From NCBI GenBank assembly GCA_016787705.1, contig JAEUTP010000008.1:124001-188000 (forward strand): 64,000 bases of DNA. The letters are read 5' to 3'. Below, in pieces: positions 8,475-16,525 of this stretch; the stretch's first letter is position 1, and each line of letters opens with the position of its first letter. The notes beneath the pieces are model-generated. The model saw nothing but the letters and a program-made list of their open reading frames with translations, was not told the origin of the DNA and did no database searches. A program made the translations under genes and the position numbers. This DNA is from Bacteroidia bacterium (lineage in GTDB: Bacteria; Bacteroidota; Bacteroidia; B-17B0; Aurantibacillaceae).

Positions 8475-8732
8475 TTATGCTAAGCCTCTTGTATAACCTA
8501 CAGACAAGCCTATGTTTCTGTAATATTCTTCCAGATAATCTTCCGGTTCGCCATTGGCTTTATTACATCGCGATTTAATTTTATCTTTAAAATTATTGGC
8601 GGTGTCTTTTGCGCCATGGGTAATTCTTTTTCGTGTTTCGCTTCCTTTATCCGGAGCAAATAAAACTCCTATCACAGCGCCAACTGCCATTCCTAAAAAC
8701 AGGGCACCTATCATGTTTGCTGAATTTTTCAT
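8475..8732 (-). CDS. YtxH-domain protein
   Basis: 85 residues. An N-terminal glycine-rich membrane helix (GALFLGMAVGAVIGVLFAP) is followed by DKGSETRKRI and a helical tail, the classic YtxH layout of membrane-anchored general-stress proteins. It is the first gene of the minus-strand stress group, 29 nt upstream of the DJ-1/PfpI gene. Confidence 0.88.
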   Translation of the reverse strand: MKNSANMIGALFLGMAVGAVIGVLFAPDKGSETRKRITHGAKDTANNFKDKIKSRCNKANGEPEDYLEEYYRNIGLSVGYTRGLA

Positions 8733-8888
8733 AAAACAATTTTTATACTAAGTGTATAAAATATTGTGCCAGAAGGTTAGAAGAAAATAAATTGTTTCCT
8801 TTCTGTTAAGATTTCCTAAAAAGCCTCGCTAATTGTACTATGCACGCTATTTTTGCGTTAAAAGAATAAAGTACTAAAATTATCCTTT

Positions 8889-9077
8889 ATGTTCGAGTTC
8901 AGTAAAACCATTTTACAAAAAGTAAGTTTTGATAAAACACTTTTTTGCAAAGAATTAAAAAAGGCCATAAAATTAATTCAGCCAAACGAAAAAACACTTT
9001 TAAAAGTTTGGTGTTTAGCAACCTTTGGTAACGAATACCAAAAAGAGATTGTTGAAATATTTAGCAATCTTGGATAA
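8889..9077 (+). CDS. Small conserved-looking protein, unknown function
   Basis: 62 residues, mainly helical, no signal peptide, with two cysteines (FCKELKK and VWCLATF). It is supported as a real gene by a TATTTTTG -7-type element at 8848-8855, an ATG start and a strong terminator starting at its stop codon. It stands divergent from the stress group. No family recognised. Confidence 0.65.
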   Translation: MFEFSKTILQKVSFDKTLFCKELKKAIKLIQPNEKTLLKVWCLATFGNEYQKEIVEIFSNLG

Positions 9078-9112
9078 CAAAGAAGCCTCTTTTAAAAAGA
9101 GGCTTCTTTGTT
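9076..9112. terminator. Bidirectional terminator
   Basis: An 18-bp near-perfect palindrome (arms contain AAAGAAGCCTCTTTT and its complement) overlaps the stop of the 62-residue gene and lies 45 nt after the stop of the convergent OmpA-like gene, so it can serve both. Confidence 0.88.
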
Positions 9113-9157
9113 ATATAAAATCTCTCTCTTTGTTAGTGGGATTGGGGGGGGTGAGGC

Positions 9158-10645
9158 TTAATGACTCACAACCAATTTAATGCTTCCCGCGGGTTTACCA
9201 TCTACAATTAAAGTTGCCGGATACGTACCGTTAACCATATTTTGTCCGTCAAATGTGGTGCTTGTTTTACCACGCTCTAACATATAAATGGTTTTCATAA
9301 TTCGGCCAGTCATATCATAAATTACAATTTGTGCATCTTTTGCATTATCTAAAATATATGCATCAATAGTTGTAGTTGTTGCAAATGGATTGGGGTAATT
9401 AGTCAGTAATTTTGATTCTTCTGTTGCAATACCAACTGCTGTTTCATTTTTCTTTTTTGTATATTCTTCATACGATCCGCTTATTTTTAATTCTACCCGA
9501 CGGTTTAAATGTTTGCCTTGTTCTGTTTCGTTAGCTACGCGCGGCATGGTTTCGCCTTTGCAATTCATAACAATACGATTTGGATCTACGCCTTTTGATT
9601 TTAAGTAGGCTACCACATCTGTTGCACGTGTGCAGCTTAAAGCCTGGTTTAATTCTTCAGTACCTTCGTTATCGGTATGGCCGGTAACTAAAATTTTTCC
9701 TTTGGTATTATCTTTATAGAGCTTGGCTAAATTATCCAATAAGGTTTTATATCCTTTATCAATTTCAGAACTATTTTTATCAAACAAAACGTTATATGAT
9801 TTTTCGTAGGATACAAAACTTTGGCCTTCAATAAAAACGCCACTGTCAAACGAATCATCGCTTACATCGGCAATACACATTTTTAAATGGTAGGTTTCGT
9901 AAGGTGTAACGGGCTGACGTATCTCCATAAGCTTGGTCATACCATCGTATTCAATTTTAATATTACCTGCAATGTTACTTACAAAATAAGTTGGGTTACT
10001 TGGTACAATACGCGAATAGCGGCTTCCACCACCATGAATAGAATTTACACTTACTGGGATATCAGAACCCGGAACGACCGCTAAATTTTTTTCGCCTATA
10101 ATATTTTTTCCACTGATGAAAAATGCAAATGCATCATTGTAAGCAGAGCCTACATATTCATCATACTCTTCCGATCCAAAAACATAATTAAAGCTTAACG
10201 TATCTGCTGTTGGCACAATATCTAATTCAATAACACAAGCATCAAATGTTTTTTGCCCTTTTAATAGTTTCTCCAGATCAGGACTTGTATTCTCATTTGA
10301 TTTTACAACACCACGGTTTTCCATTTTCGCATGCGTATAATTGCTCATGCCACTGGATGTGTTGCCGGAGCAAAGCCCAGTAATGCCACCGGTTGTCATA
10401 ATTAAGCCTTTTTTCATACCTAATGTAGATTTTTTATCTTCAAAAAAACCAAATGCTTCATCAGAAGAAGCTTTGGTAATAGAAAAACTTTTTAATACCA
10501 CGCCCTCTCCTACCAATGTTTGTAATAGGTTGCGGGCATCAAAATTACCCGTTGGTTGTGTTTTATAGCTTTTAAAATCGGCGGCTGTTTGGGCGGAAGC
10601 TGAAAGCCCAATAAATACGGTAAATGCAAGTAATGAATGTTTCAT
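9158..10645 (-). CDS. Choice-of-anchor L / OmpA / T9SS-sorted hybrid protein
   Basis: 495 residues with four parts: a signal peptide (1-18); a choice-of-anchor L domain (about 25-280, hallmark FNYVFGSEEYDEYV and NDAFAFFISG); an OmpA-like peptidoglycan-binding domain (about 285-390, VTGHTDNEGTEELNQALS and NRRVELKI); and a type A T9SS sorting domain (about 415-495, NYPNPFATTTTI and IYDMTGRI). OmpA domains act in the periplasm, whereas T9SS sorting sends proteins to the surface, so the combination is unusual. The usual GxYxxRL step in the sorting domain is degenerate (NGTYPATLIV). It is monocistronic with a terminator behind. Confidence 0.88.
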   Translation of the reverse strand: MKHSLLAFTVFIGLSASAQTAADFKSYKTQPTGNFDARNLLQTLVGEGVVLKSFSITKASSDEAFGFFEDKKSTLGMKKGLIMTTGGITGLCSGNTSSGMSNYTHAKMENRGVVKSNENTSPDLEKLLKGQKTFDACVIELDIVPTADTLSFNYVFGSEEYDEYVGSAYNDAFAFFISGKNIIGEKNLAVVPGSDIPVSVNSIHGGGSRYSRIVPSNPTYFVSNIAGNIKIEYDGMTKLMEIRQPVTPYETYHLKMCIADVSDDSFDSGVFIEGQSFVSYEKSYNVLFDKNSSEIDKGYKTLLDNLAKLYKDNTKGKILVTGHTDNEGTEELNQALSCTRATDVVAYLKSKGVDPNRIVMNCKGETMPRVANETEQGKHLNRRVELKISGSYEEYTKKKNETAVGIATEESKLLTNYPNPFATTTTIDAYILDNAKDAQIVIYDMTGRIMKTIYMLERGKTSTTFDGQNMVNGTYPATLIVDGKPAGSIKLVVSH

Positions 10646-10821
10646 TTGCGCGGGTTTTTGTGGTATTTATATAGAGATGCTTGTTATAATAAATATCCAT
10701 AAAAAAAGTTACAGTTTTTTGATCGATTTCTTAAAAAAGGCTAAAAGAAGCGTTAATTGATTAACATTAAGCGAATTATGACTAAAACACTTAATTAAAA
10801 CTAAAAATTGTATTAGTCTTT

Positions 10822-10871
10822 TTATCACTTTTGGCGCAGGATAAATATGCAATGCATATTTAAGCCAGATA
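10822..10871 (+). repeat. Dispersed repeat family B, copy 1
   Basis: 50 nt that recur inverted at 40731-40780 with roughly 85-90% identity. It contains CACTTTTGGCGCAGG, an AAATATGC/GCATATTT palindrome and AGCCAG. The gap 10646-10989 holds this element, repeat C and otherwise only A/T-rich sequence. Confidence 0.75.
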
Positions 10872-10945
10872 GTGCGATGGAGTAACTAAAAAATAGCGAT
10901 TGCTTAGCCCTCACTAGCTTGCTCAATGCTTTGCATTGCCGTGTT

Positions 10946-10967
10946 CAAGCAAAAAAGTGAGGCAAGA
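10946..10967 (+). repeat. Short repeat motif C, copy 2
   Basis: Second copy of the 22-nt AAAAAAGTGAGGC-containing motif found at 6081-6102, again downstream of a larger repeat and followed by ATTTTATA-type sequence. Confidence 0.55.
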
Positions 10968-10989
10968 TTTTATAAATAAATTAAAAGAA

Positions 10990-12156
10990 TTACTTTACCT
11001 CTTTCACTTCTACCTTAATTTCTGTTTTCTCGGTTTTGGTAACCTTTATTTTCTTCTTAGGACTTAAGCGTGCCTGAATCTCCCTAAAATCGAAAATAGC
11101 TTTACCAATTGGCGGCATAGTATCGCCAATTAAAAAACCTAAAGGTTTAAGATGCGGGATCTTATCAAAAATAACTTTTAAAATAGCGGTAATAGGAATG
11201 GAAAGAAACATACCCGCTACACCCCATATGGCGCCACCTATTAAAACTACAATAATAGAAACCAACGCATTTACTTTTACTTTTGAAGCTACGATCTTAG
11301 GTACCAAAAAATTATTATCTATTATCTGTATAATTAGGTAAGCTCCCAAAACCCATAATGCGTTAGATGGCTCATCTTTAAGTAAAGCCATGATCATAGG
11401 TAAAGCAATAGCAACCACACCACCAATGTAAGGAATTAGATTGAGCAGCGCTCCTATTACGCCCAGCATAATCGCGTAATCAATTCCAATTATAAGTAAG
11501 GCTGCAGAATTCATAGTAGCAACAATTACCATTTCAATTAATAAACCAACAAGATAATTTTGGATCAATGATTTTGTGTTGAATAAAACTTCAGCCACTG
11601 TTTTATGTTTATCATCAGCAAAAACCTGCGCTGTAAAATTAAGCAGTAAAGGTTTGTAAAATAAAAAGAGGAAAATATATACAGGTAATAACAAAATATT
11701 AATAACCATTGTACTTACAGTGCTTACCGTATCACCAATCATCCCTCCTGCACTGTTAAGACTTTCGGCCTTACGCTCATTTATCCATGCATTTACTTTT
11801 GATTTGCCAATATTAAATGTTTGCGATACCCACCGTAAACCTTCGTTTAAAAGTTCATTGAACTTTGTTTTTAATTGTGGCCACGAATCGCTGAACATAC
11901 TTACCTGCGAACCGATAAATAACATAATTGCTGTTACAACAATTACTAAAAGTGTAATAGCAATTGAAATAGAAACTACTCTATTTATACACTTACCAAT
12001 AAAAAAATTAACTACCGGGTTAAGTAAAATAGAAATGATACCTGCAAACGTTAATGGAATAAGAATGCTTTGACCTATCCATAAAATGAAAAAAAAACCA
12101 AGTAATCCTAAAATGATAACGGATACTTTAAAATAATTGGGAATATTATTTGTCAT
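10990..12156 (-). CDS. AI-2E family transporter (UPF0118 permease)
   Basis: 388 residues with about seven to eight membrane helices in the pattern of the AI-2E/YdiK-type permeases: an N-terminal helix pair (VIILGLLGFFFILWIGQSIL, split from the next), a long soluble segment (about 85-150), and a C-terminal helix block ending in GAIWGVAGMFLSIPITAILK. Members are linked to autoinducer-2 export, Na+/H+ exchange or stress tolerance; the substrate cannot be told. The C-terminus is a charged Lys/Glu-rich tail. It stands alone. Confidence 0.9.
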   Translation of the reverse strand: MTNNIPNYFKVSVIILGLLGFFFILWIGQSILIPLTFAGIISILLNPVVNFFIGKCINRVVSISIAITLLVIVVTAIMLFIGSQVSMFSDSWPQLKTKFNELLNEGLRWVSQTFNIGKSKVNAWINERKAESLNSAGGMIGDTVSTVSTMVINILLLPVYIFLFLFYKPLLLNFTAQVFADDKHKTVAEVLFNTKSLIQNYLVGLLIEMVIVATMNSAALLIIGIDYAIMLGVIGALLNLIPYIGGVVAIALPMIMALLKDEPSNALWVLGAYLIIQIIDNNFLVPKIVASKVKVNALVSIIVVLIGGAIWGVAGMFLSIPITAILKVIFDKIPHLKPLGFLIGDTMPPIGKAIFDFREIQARLSPKKKIKVTKTEKTEIKVEVKEVK

Positions 12157-12373
12157 ACAAAATGTTATAGTTATAACATATAGGCAAATGCTATTCCAGC
12201 GTTTTTTTGAAGAATAATGAACTATTTACTTAAAAAAATGTACTAATTGGGGAAACCGTTCTACGAATTTGTTAATTGGGAAACAGATTTTTTGAGGTAA
12301 TGAAGGGGGAATGCTATTAAAAACATCTAAACCTTTTTTCATTCCCCACTATCATCGTTGCAATTTTAAAATA

Positions 12374-12399
12374 AAGGGATGCCTACTACAACATCCCTT
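12374..12399 (-). terminator. Terminator of the 83-residue protein gene
   Basis: AAGGGATG/CATCCCTT stem with a 10-nt loop followed on the minus strand by TTATTTTA. A weaker GGGGAATG/CATTCCCC inverted repeat lies at 12306-12347. The rest of 12157-12436 shows nothing. Confidence 0.7.
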
Positions 12400-12436
12400 G
12401 TGCGACGAGGGACTTCCTCTTTATAAAAGAAGAATA

Positions 12437-12688
12437 TTAACAAGCTTGTTTTAGATAATTATCTACCTTTTTTTTATCCATGCGATAACCGTACTGATAA
12501 GGTATAACATCTGTAATTTTTCCGGCTCTAAGATCAACAACCGATTCAACAAAAAAACCTTCAAAAAAATAAGTATTTATTAAATTGTTGCCATCAATAA
12601 AGTTATCTAAATAAACAGCTTTATTCTCTACCAGATTTGCCCTTTCTTTTAAGCCAAGCTTTGCGAAATTATATATAGTCATGATCAT
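12437..12688 (-). CDS. Conserved Bacteroidota-type hypothetical protein
   Basis: 83 residues. Pattern FAKLGLKERANLVENKAVYLD and FFEGFFVESVVDL resembles a short protein family that I associate with Bacteroidota genomes and that has no known function. No signal peptide. A terminator follows 38 nt downstream and a long leader region with repeated motifs lies upstream. Confidence 0.7.
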   Translation of the reverse strand: MIMTIYNFAKLGLKERANLVENKAVYLDNFIDGNNLINTYFFEGFFVESVVDLRAGKITDVIPYQYGYRMDKKKVDNYLKQAC

Positions 12689-12861
12689 AAGTTTTAGTTT
12701 TTAATGTTTGGGATCTTGCTAATTTATACCAAATCCTTGATACAAAGTTACAGCAGAATAAGCTTTAAGCACTCTCAATTTAAACAATGGCACTACCTAT
12801 GTAAGATTTTCAAAAATTTTGCAAAATGTGTAGAATTGCCTGTAAAAACTGTGGAATTTGT

Positions 12862-13067
12862 AAGTATTATCACTTAATTTTTTGACATGTTGGAATAAAT
12901 ACAAAAGTAAAATAAAAGAAAATTTAACTTTCGCCTTCAATTAAAGGCTTATAGGGCCTAATATTCTAAGTATTATAACGTAAGCAAAAGCCTGAAAAGT
13001 TAAAAAGTTTTTTCTAAAAATTAACTGGAAAACAAACTTATACTATAAATACAAGTATTATCACGTA
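12862..13067. repeat. Three direct copies of a 15-nt motif in a long intergenic region
   Basis: AAGTATTAT[C/A]AC[T/G]TA occurs at 12862-12876, 12968-12982 and 13053-13067, all in the same orientation, within the 541-nt gap 12689-13229. No gene is visible in that gap. The copies could be regulator sites for the minus-strand gene ending at 12688; this is inference. Confidence 0.5.
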
Positions 13068-13113
13068 GTCTTTAAGTAATTTAAAATGGCTTGGTAAATT
13101 AAATATGAGCAAA

Positions 13114-13168
13114 AAAGCCGCTAAATTTAATTTATAATGGTAGAAAATAATACCTGCCAGGCGGCTTT
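13114..13168 (-). terminator. Large-loop terminator after the FxLYD-like lipoprotein gene
   Basis: AAAGCCGC (13114-13121) pairs with GCGGCTTT (13161-13168); on the minus strand it is followed by TTTTTTGC. The loop is 39 nt, so efficiency is uncertain. Confidence 0.5.
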
Positions 13169-13229
13169 CATAACAAGCGCAAGCGCGAATGTCCAGTAAA
13201 CAAAATTTGTTTTTGGCTTTAATTCGAAT

Positions 13230-13661
13230 TTAGTTGTTGGCAGATTTTGCATCTTTTACTTCTACATCAAAAGTTTTCATTGAATCGGGTGCTGCCACAG
13301 GCATTTCAAATTTAGTGCGGGTATTAGGTTCATATAATTTCTTAACAACAATATCTTCGGCATCAATAAGATCATTGTTAGATGAATAATATTTTACCGT
13401 TAATGTCACATCTTTAAAACGTGTTTGCATGGCAGTATTGCTTATTGTACCGTAAATAAATTTTTTATTCCTTGTTTCTTCATCTTCTCCTTGTTTTATT
13501 TTTGCTGTTACATCCATAAACATTAACGGCGAATCTTTTTCCTGTACAAGTGACTCGTAATTTAACTCTTCTGTTGTAGTTGCTTTTTGGGCTAATGGTT
13601 TTTCACAGCTTTCAAATCCAAAACAAAAAATAACAAGAGCGCAGTAGATCAATTTTTTCAT
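13230..13661 (-). CDS. Lipoprotein with FxLYD-like beta domain
   Basis: 143 residues. Signal peptide with a lipobox-like FESC (cysteine 19), a short linker and then a beta-sandwich-like domain: FIYGTISNTAMQTRF, VTLTVKYYSSNNDLI and KFEMPVAAPDSMKTFDVEV follow the alternation of FxLYD domains, often found in surface or periplasmic proteins. It is the second gene of a two-gene minus-strand unit, 13 nt after the preceding stop, under a pair of palindromic sites at 13968-14009. Function unknown. Confidence 0.7.
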   Translation of the reverse strand: MKKLIYCALVIFCFGFESCEKPLAQKATTTEELNYESLVQEKDSPLMFMDVTAKIKQGEDEETRNKKFIYGTISNTAMQTRFKDVTLTVKYYSSNNDLIDAEDIVVKKLYEPNTRTKFEMPVAAPDSMKTFDVEVKDAKSANN

Positions 13662-13674
13662 ATGTAGTAAATTA

Positions 13675-13914
13675 CTACAACAAAAATAAGTTATTTATCT
13701 TTTTGGTGTGTTCATTTACTTTAGAATTAGCCCATTTATTTATTTCGTTGCCCGAATCTTCAATAAAAACATCACAAAGTACATTTACAAAATCAAACAT
13801 CTTGTTTATTCTTTCAAGATCTTCCTGCACATCGCTGCGAACCAAATTAAATTCGTTGGTTCCGGTAAGCCTATCGCCTAATATTTCGTTTTTATTATGT
13901 GAGTTATTTAGCAC
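13675..13914 (-). CDS. Small helical protein, unknown function
   Basis: 79 residues, acidic and helical, no membrane segment; start is GTG at 13914 with no upstream ATG in frame. The 13-nt gap to the lipoprotein gene and the operator-like palindromes upstream support it over the overlapping plus-strand frame. No family recognised. Confidence 0.5.
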   Translation of the reverse strand: MLNNSHNKNEILGDRLTGTNEFNLVRSDVQEDLERINKMFDFVNVLCDVFIEDSGNEINKWANSKVNEHTKKINNLFLL

Positions 13915-13967
13915 AGATGATGGGTGTTAGAAGGTTATAAAGTTACCTGATTTTAATCTCTTGTCAT

Positions 13968-14009
13968 ATAGGTAATTTTACCTATTTTTATATCGGTAAA
14001 ATTACCTAT
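13968..14009. promoter_or_regulatory. Tandem TAGGTAA palindromes (putative operator)
   Basis: ATAGGTAA-TT-TTACCTAT (13968-13985) is a perfect inverted repeat. Nine nucleotides on, GGTAA-AA-TTACC (13995-14006) repeats the core and is flanked by TAT on one side. The pair lies 54 nt upstream of the GTG start at 13914. Repeated identical dyads point to a dimeric regulator. The rest of 13915-14221 holds nothing clear. Confidence 0.55.
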
Positions 14010-14221
14010 GCTGTTTTTGGTTTTTTTAACAAAAAAAATACCGTAAGCCTGCTCGTATAAAGATAATTGCTATTTAAACGTTAATAGTTAAGAAATATTG
14101 CCACGATCATAAGAAACTTAAATATTTAAAAATCGTCATGATTATTAGATCTTTATAACAGGAGCGGGAATATTGGCAGAAGATATTTTTTAAGAGCAAA
14201 CATAGTAGGGATTTTTTGAAT

Positions 14222-14437
14222 TTAATTTATTCCCAATTGCACTATTTCATAAACAACTGCAAATACAACTATAATTACCTGCAAATATTTTTTATCAAAA
14301 ATTAATTTTATGAATAACATTGCACTTAAAAGAGTAATAAGGTCTTTTACTAATATAACTATATAAAAGGGCATATTGCAGAAAACAGCGCAAGCAATTG
14401 CTCTTTTATGATTTTTGAAAATTAGGCTTTTCTCCAC
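14222..14437 (-). CDS. Possible small membrane protein
   Basis: A 71-residue frame from a GTG at 14437, overlapping the end of the Xre gene by 32 nt; an internal ATG at 14374 would give 50 residues. Residues 22-68 form two hydrophobic helices. Overlap and orientation suggest coupling to the Xre gene, but no family is recognised and the start is uncertain. Confidence 0.35.
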   Translation of the reverse strand: MEKSLIFKNHKRAIACAVFCNMPFYIVILVKDLITLLSAMLFIKLIFDKKYLQVIIVVFAVVYEIVQLGIN

Positions 14438-14798
14438 TGGTAAAATGACTTACCATTTGCCAAAGCCTGTCAACTTCTTTTTCAAGCAAAATATTCTTGC
14501 TTTTAATTTCGCTGTAGGCTTCATCTTTCCAAAAAGCGTCTACATTAGGTGTTTCGTGTGTAAGATCTCTTTTGCCGTGTGGCAGCATATCGCCGCTACC
14601 ATATAATAACCATTCCATGGTAGTGCCGTAAATATTTGCTATCCGTTGCAAAGATGCTTTATGAGGGCGGGTTGTTCTTCCATTTTCAAAATGAAATACG
14701 GCAACATGTGAAAGATCGCAACGCATTCCAAATTCTTTAATACCAATGTTGTAATGAGTTCGTAGTTCCTTAATTCTTAGTCCAATAGTTTTTTCCAT
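14406..14798 (-). CDS. Xre-family helix-turn-helix regulator
   Basis: 130 residues. The N-terminal Cro/C1-type HTH spans about 6-65 (GLRIKELRTHYNIGIKEFG, HVAVFHFENGRTTRP, LQRIANIYGTTMEWLLYG). The C-terminal part (85-130) is helical, likely for dimerisation. I place the start at the ATG at 14798; the open frame extends 42 codons upstream but the extension is hydrophobic and atypical. A perfect dyad, TCTTATA-N4-TATAAGA, lies 13-30 nt upstream, a likely autoregulatory site. Confidence 0.88.
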   Translation of the reverse strand: MEKTIGLRIKELRTHYNIGIKEFGMRCDLSHVAVFHFENGRTTRPHKASLQRIANIYGTTMEWLLYGSGDMLPHGKRDLTHETPNVDAFWKDEAYSEIKSKNILLEKEVDRLWQMVSHFTSGEKPNFQKS

Positions 14799-14810
14799 AA
14801 TTAATGTACA

Positions 14811-14828
14811 TCTTATAGATTTATAAGA
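14811..14828. promoter_or_regulatory. Dyad upstream of the Xre gene
   Basis: TCTTATA-GATT-TATAAGA, a perfect 7-bp inverted repeat centred about 22 nt before the ATG of the Xre regulator. Position and symmetry fit an autoregulatory operator; binding is inferred. Confidence 0.55.
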
Positions 14829-15040
14829 ATGAAGAAAGAGAACAAAAACAATGCCTAAAAATGTTAAACACACGTTTGAGTGATTGAATGTGGGGTTTGA
14901 GTTATTAAGATTAAAACCTTCCAAACTTGTAATACCTATAGCCTTGTTCCCCCAATAATTTTATAAAGCAATCTCTATCGTTTTAGTATTAATATTTAAT
15001 TAATAGTTAAAAATAAACTATAATACAATTAAAAAATATA

Positions 15041-15220
15041 AGTAAAAATTTTAGATCCGGAGAAATTGAAAAACTTGCACCGGATATTAAAAAGCTGCAA
15101 ATAAAGCCCGGAGAATTTATAGCTATTATTGGCCATCAGGTTTTCTGCAAATCTACTTTTTTTAATATTTTAGGTTTATCAGATAATCCAAGTTACGGCT
15201 CACATATATTTACATGGTAA
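15041..15220 (+). pseudogene. Remnant of an ABC exporter ATPase (MacB/LolD type)
   Basis: An in-frame fragment of about 57 codons matches the start of a MacB/LolD-type ATPase: LQIKPGEFIAIIG, then a degenerate Walker A (GHQVFCKST instead of GPSGCGKST) and FFNILGLSDNP. It has no recognisable start codon and ends in TAA after about a quarter of the normal length. It is directly followed, in another frame, by a permease fragment. Confidence 0.75.
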
Positions 15221-15862
15221 AGAAAGGGTAATTGGTGTAGTTAAAGATTTTAATTTTGTTTCACTGAAAGAAAGCGTTGGTCACCTTGTAATAAATATAT
15301 CCGATAAGAAGAACAAATTATTTTGAACTGAGTTTATAGTAATACATTTACCGTCACATAATGTAAAGAGTACAATTGCTTTTATTGAAAAGAGTTGTAA
15401 AGCGTTTTCAACTGAAAAAAACGTGTGAGTGTTTTTTCTGGATGACAACTTAAATACTATTTACTAATTGCAGGATAATTTAAGCAAGCTGGCAGGTTAC
15501 TTTCCCGTACTTACAATTTTTATTGCCCGCTTAGGTTTATTTGCTTCTGCAGAGTTTACGGCAGAGCAACGAACCAAAGAAATTGTTACAAGAAAGGTAT
15601 TAGGGGGCCGGTTTCTTCTTTGGCAAACTTAACGTCGAAAGAGTTTTTAAAACTGGTATTCATATATATTTTAATAGCCTGGCCCCTGAGCTTTTATATG
15701 ATGAACAACTAGTTAAATAATTTTGCTTATAGAATTAATATGAACCTTGGAGTACTTGTATTATCAGGCATTACAGGTATACTCATAGCTTTATTAACGG
15801 TGTTGTTTAATGCTTTAAGATCTGCATATAATAATACTTTAAACGCATTAAAGCACGAATAA
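15213..15862 (+). pseudogene. Remnant of an FtsX/MacB-type permease C-terminus
   Basis: Reading across several stops and frame changes gives the C-terminal third of an FtsX-domain permease: VIGVVKDFNFVSLKESVG, LAGYFPVLTIFIARLGLF, SAEFTAEQRTKEIVTRKVLGG, SKEFLKLVFIYILIAWPLSF and FAYRINMNLGVLVLSGITGI. In-frame stops occur near 15323, 15425 and 15629. The N-terminal two thirds are missing, so this and the ATPase stub are the two ends of a collapsed exporter operon. Confidence 0.8.
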
Positions 15863-15940
15863 AAGGCGTTTTCCCTCTGTAAAACAGAAGTTAGTATTGT
15901 TGAAACACACCATAATTTGTTCATAAAAACATGTTTGCTA

Positions 15941-15972
15941 TTTGCATGGAATGAGAAAATAATATAGATTTG
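15941..15972 (+). promoter_or_regulatory. Predicted strong promoter of the SWIB gene
   Basis: TTTG (15941-15944), a 20-nt spacer and TAGATTTG (15965-15972), a perfect match to the Bacteroidota consensus TTTG-N19-21-TAnnTTTG, 29 nt before the ATG. Confidence 0.75.
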
Positions 15973-16001
15973 TTTCTATAATCTTAAAACACTTAAAAAC
16001 A

Positions 16002-16406
16002 ATGGCAAAGAAACCAGCAAAAAAGGCAGCTAAGAAAGCAGCTCCAAAAAAAGCAGCTAAGAAAGCAGCTCCAAAAAAAGCAGCAAAAAAAGCAGCCCCA
16101 AAAAAAGCAGCAAAAAAAGCAGCTCCAAAAAAAGCAGCTAAGAAAAAAAGATCAGGCGCTCCTGGCGTAGGTTTAAACAAACCGTATAACGTAAGCGCTG
16201 CATTAGGCGAAGTTGTAGGTAATAAAGCTATGCCTCGTACTGAAGTTGTAAAAAAATTATGGGCTTACATTAAAGCTAATAAATTACAAGACACTAAAAA
16301 CAAACGTATGATCAATGCTGATGCTAAATTAAAACCAATTTTCAGCGGTAAAGGTCAGGTTTCAATGTTTGAAATGGGTAAACACTTATCAAAACATTTG
16401 AGCTAA
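16002..16406 (+). CDS. Histone H1-like tail fused to a SWIB domain
   Basis: 134 residues. Residues 1-52 consist almost only of Lys, Ala and Pro in an eight-residue repeat (AKKAAPKK), like the tail of eukaryotic or chlamydial H1 proteins. Residues about 55-134 form a SWIB/MDM2 fold: LNKPYNVSAALGEVVG, MPRTEVVKKLWAYIKANKLQ, MINADAKLKPIF and VSMFEMGKHLSKHL. The tail should bind DNA non-specifically; the SWIB domain probably mediates protein contacts, so a nucleoid-associated role is likely. A consensus promoter and a strong terminator suggest high, independent expression. Confidence 0.92.
   Translation: MAKKPAKKAAKKAAPKKAAKKAAPKKAAKKAAPKKAAKKAAPKKAAKKKRSGAPGVGLNKPYNVSAALGEVVGNKAMPRTEVVKKLWAYIKANKLQDTKNKRMINADAKLKPIFSGKGQVSMFEMGKHLSKHLS
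16014..16148 (+). repeat. 24-nt in-frame tandem repeat encoding the Lys/Ala/Pro tail
   Basis: About five imperfect 24-nt units (GCAGCTAAGAAAGCAGCTCC type) encode AKKAAPKK. Third-position changes between units show some age, but length variation by slippage between strains is likely. Confidence 0.8.
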
Positions 16407-16423
16407 TTTTTACTCAATTATTT

Positions 16424-16461
16424 AAAAAACCCTCAAAAGCCTTGTCTTTTGAGGGTTTTTT
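16424..16461 (+). terminator. Terminator of the SWIB gene
   Basis: A 10-bp stem CCCTCAAAAG/CTTTTGAGGG with a 6-nt loop, followed by TTTTTT. Confidence 0.9.
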
Positions 16462-16525
16462 AGTTATACAAAAAATCTTTTTTTATCTGCCCTATTTTTA
16501 TTATCATTGATTTCACTTCTAATTT

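Noticed and set aside
11720..12073. 117-codon plus-strand frame
   Set aside because: Lies antisense inside the AI-2E transporter gene and has no domain or promoter.
13703..13930. Plus-strand frame opposite the 79-residue gene
   Set aside because: Antisense; the minus-strand frame has operonic spacing and an upstream operator-like site.
15938..16180. Minus-strand frame rich in Phe/Ala/Gly
   Set aside because: Antisense shadow of the Lys/Ala/Pro tail of the SWIB protein; low complexity by mirror only.
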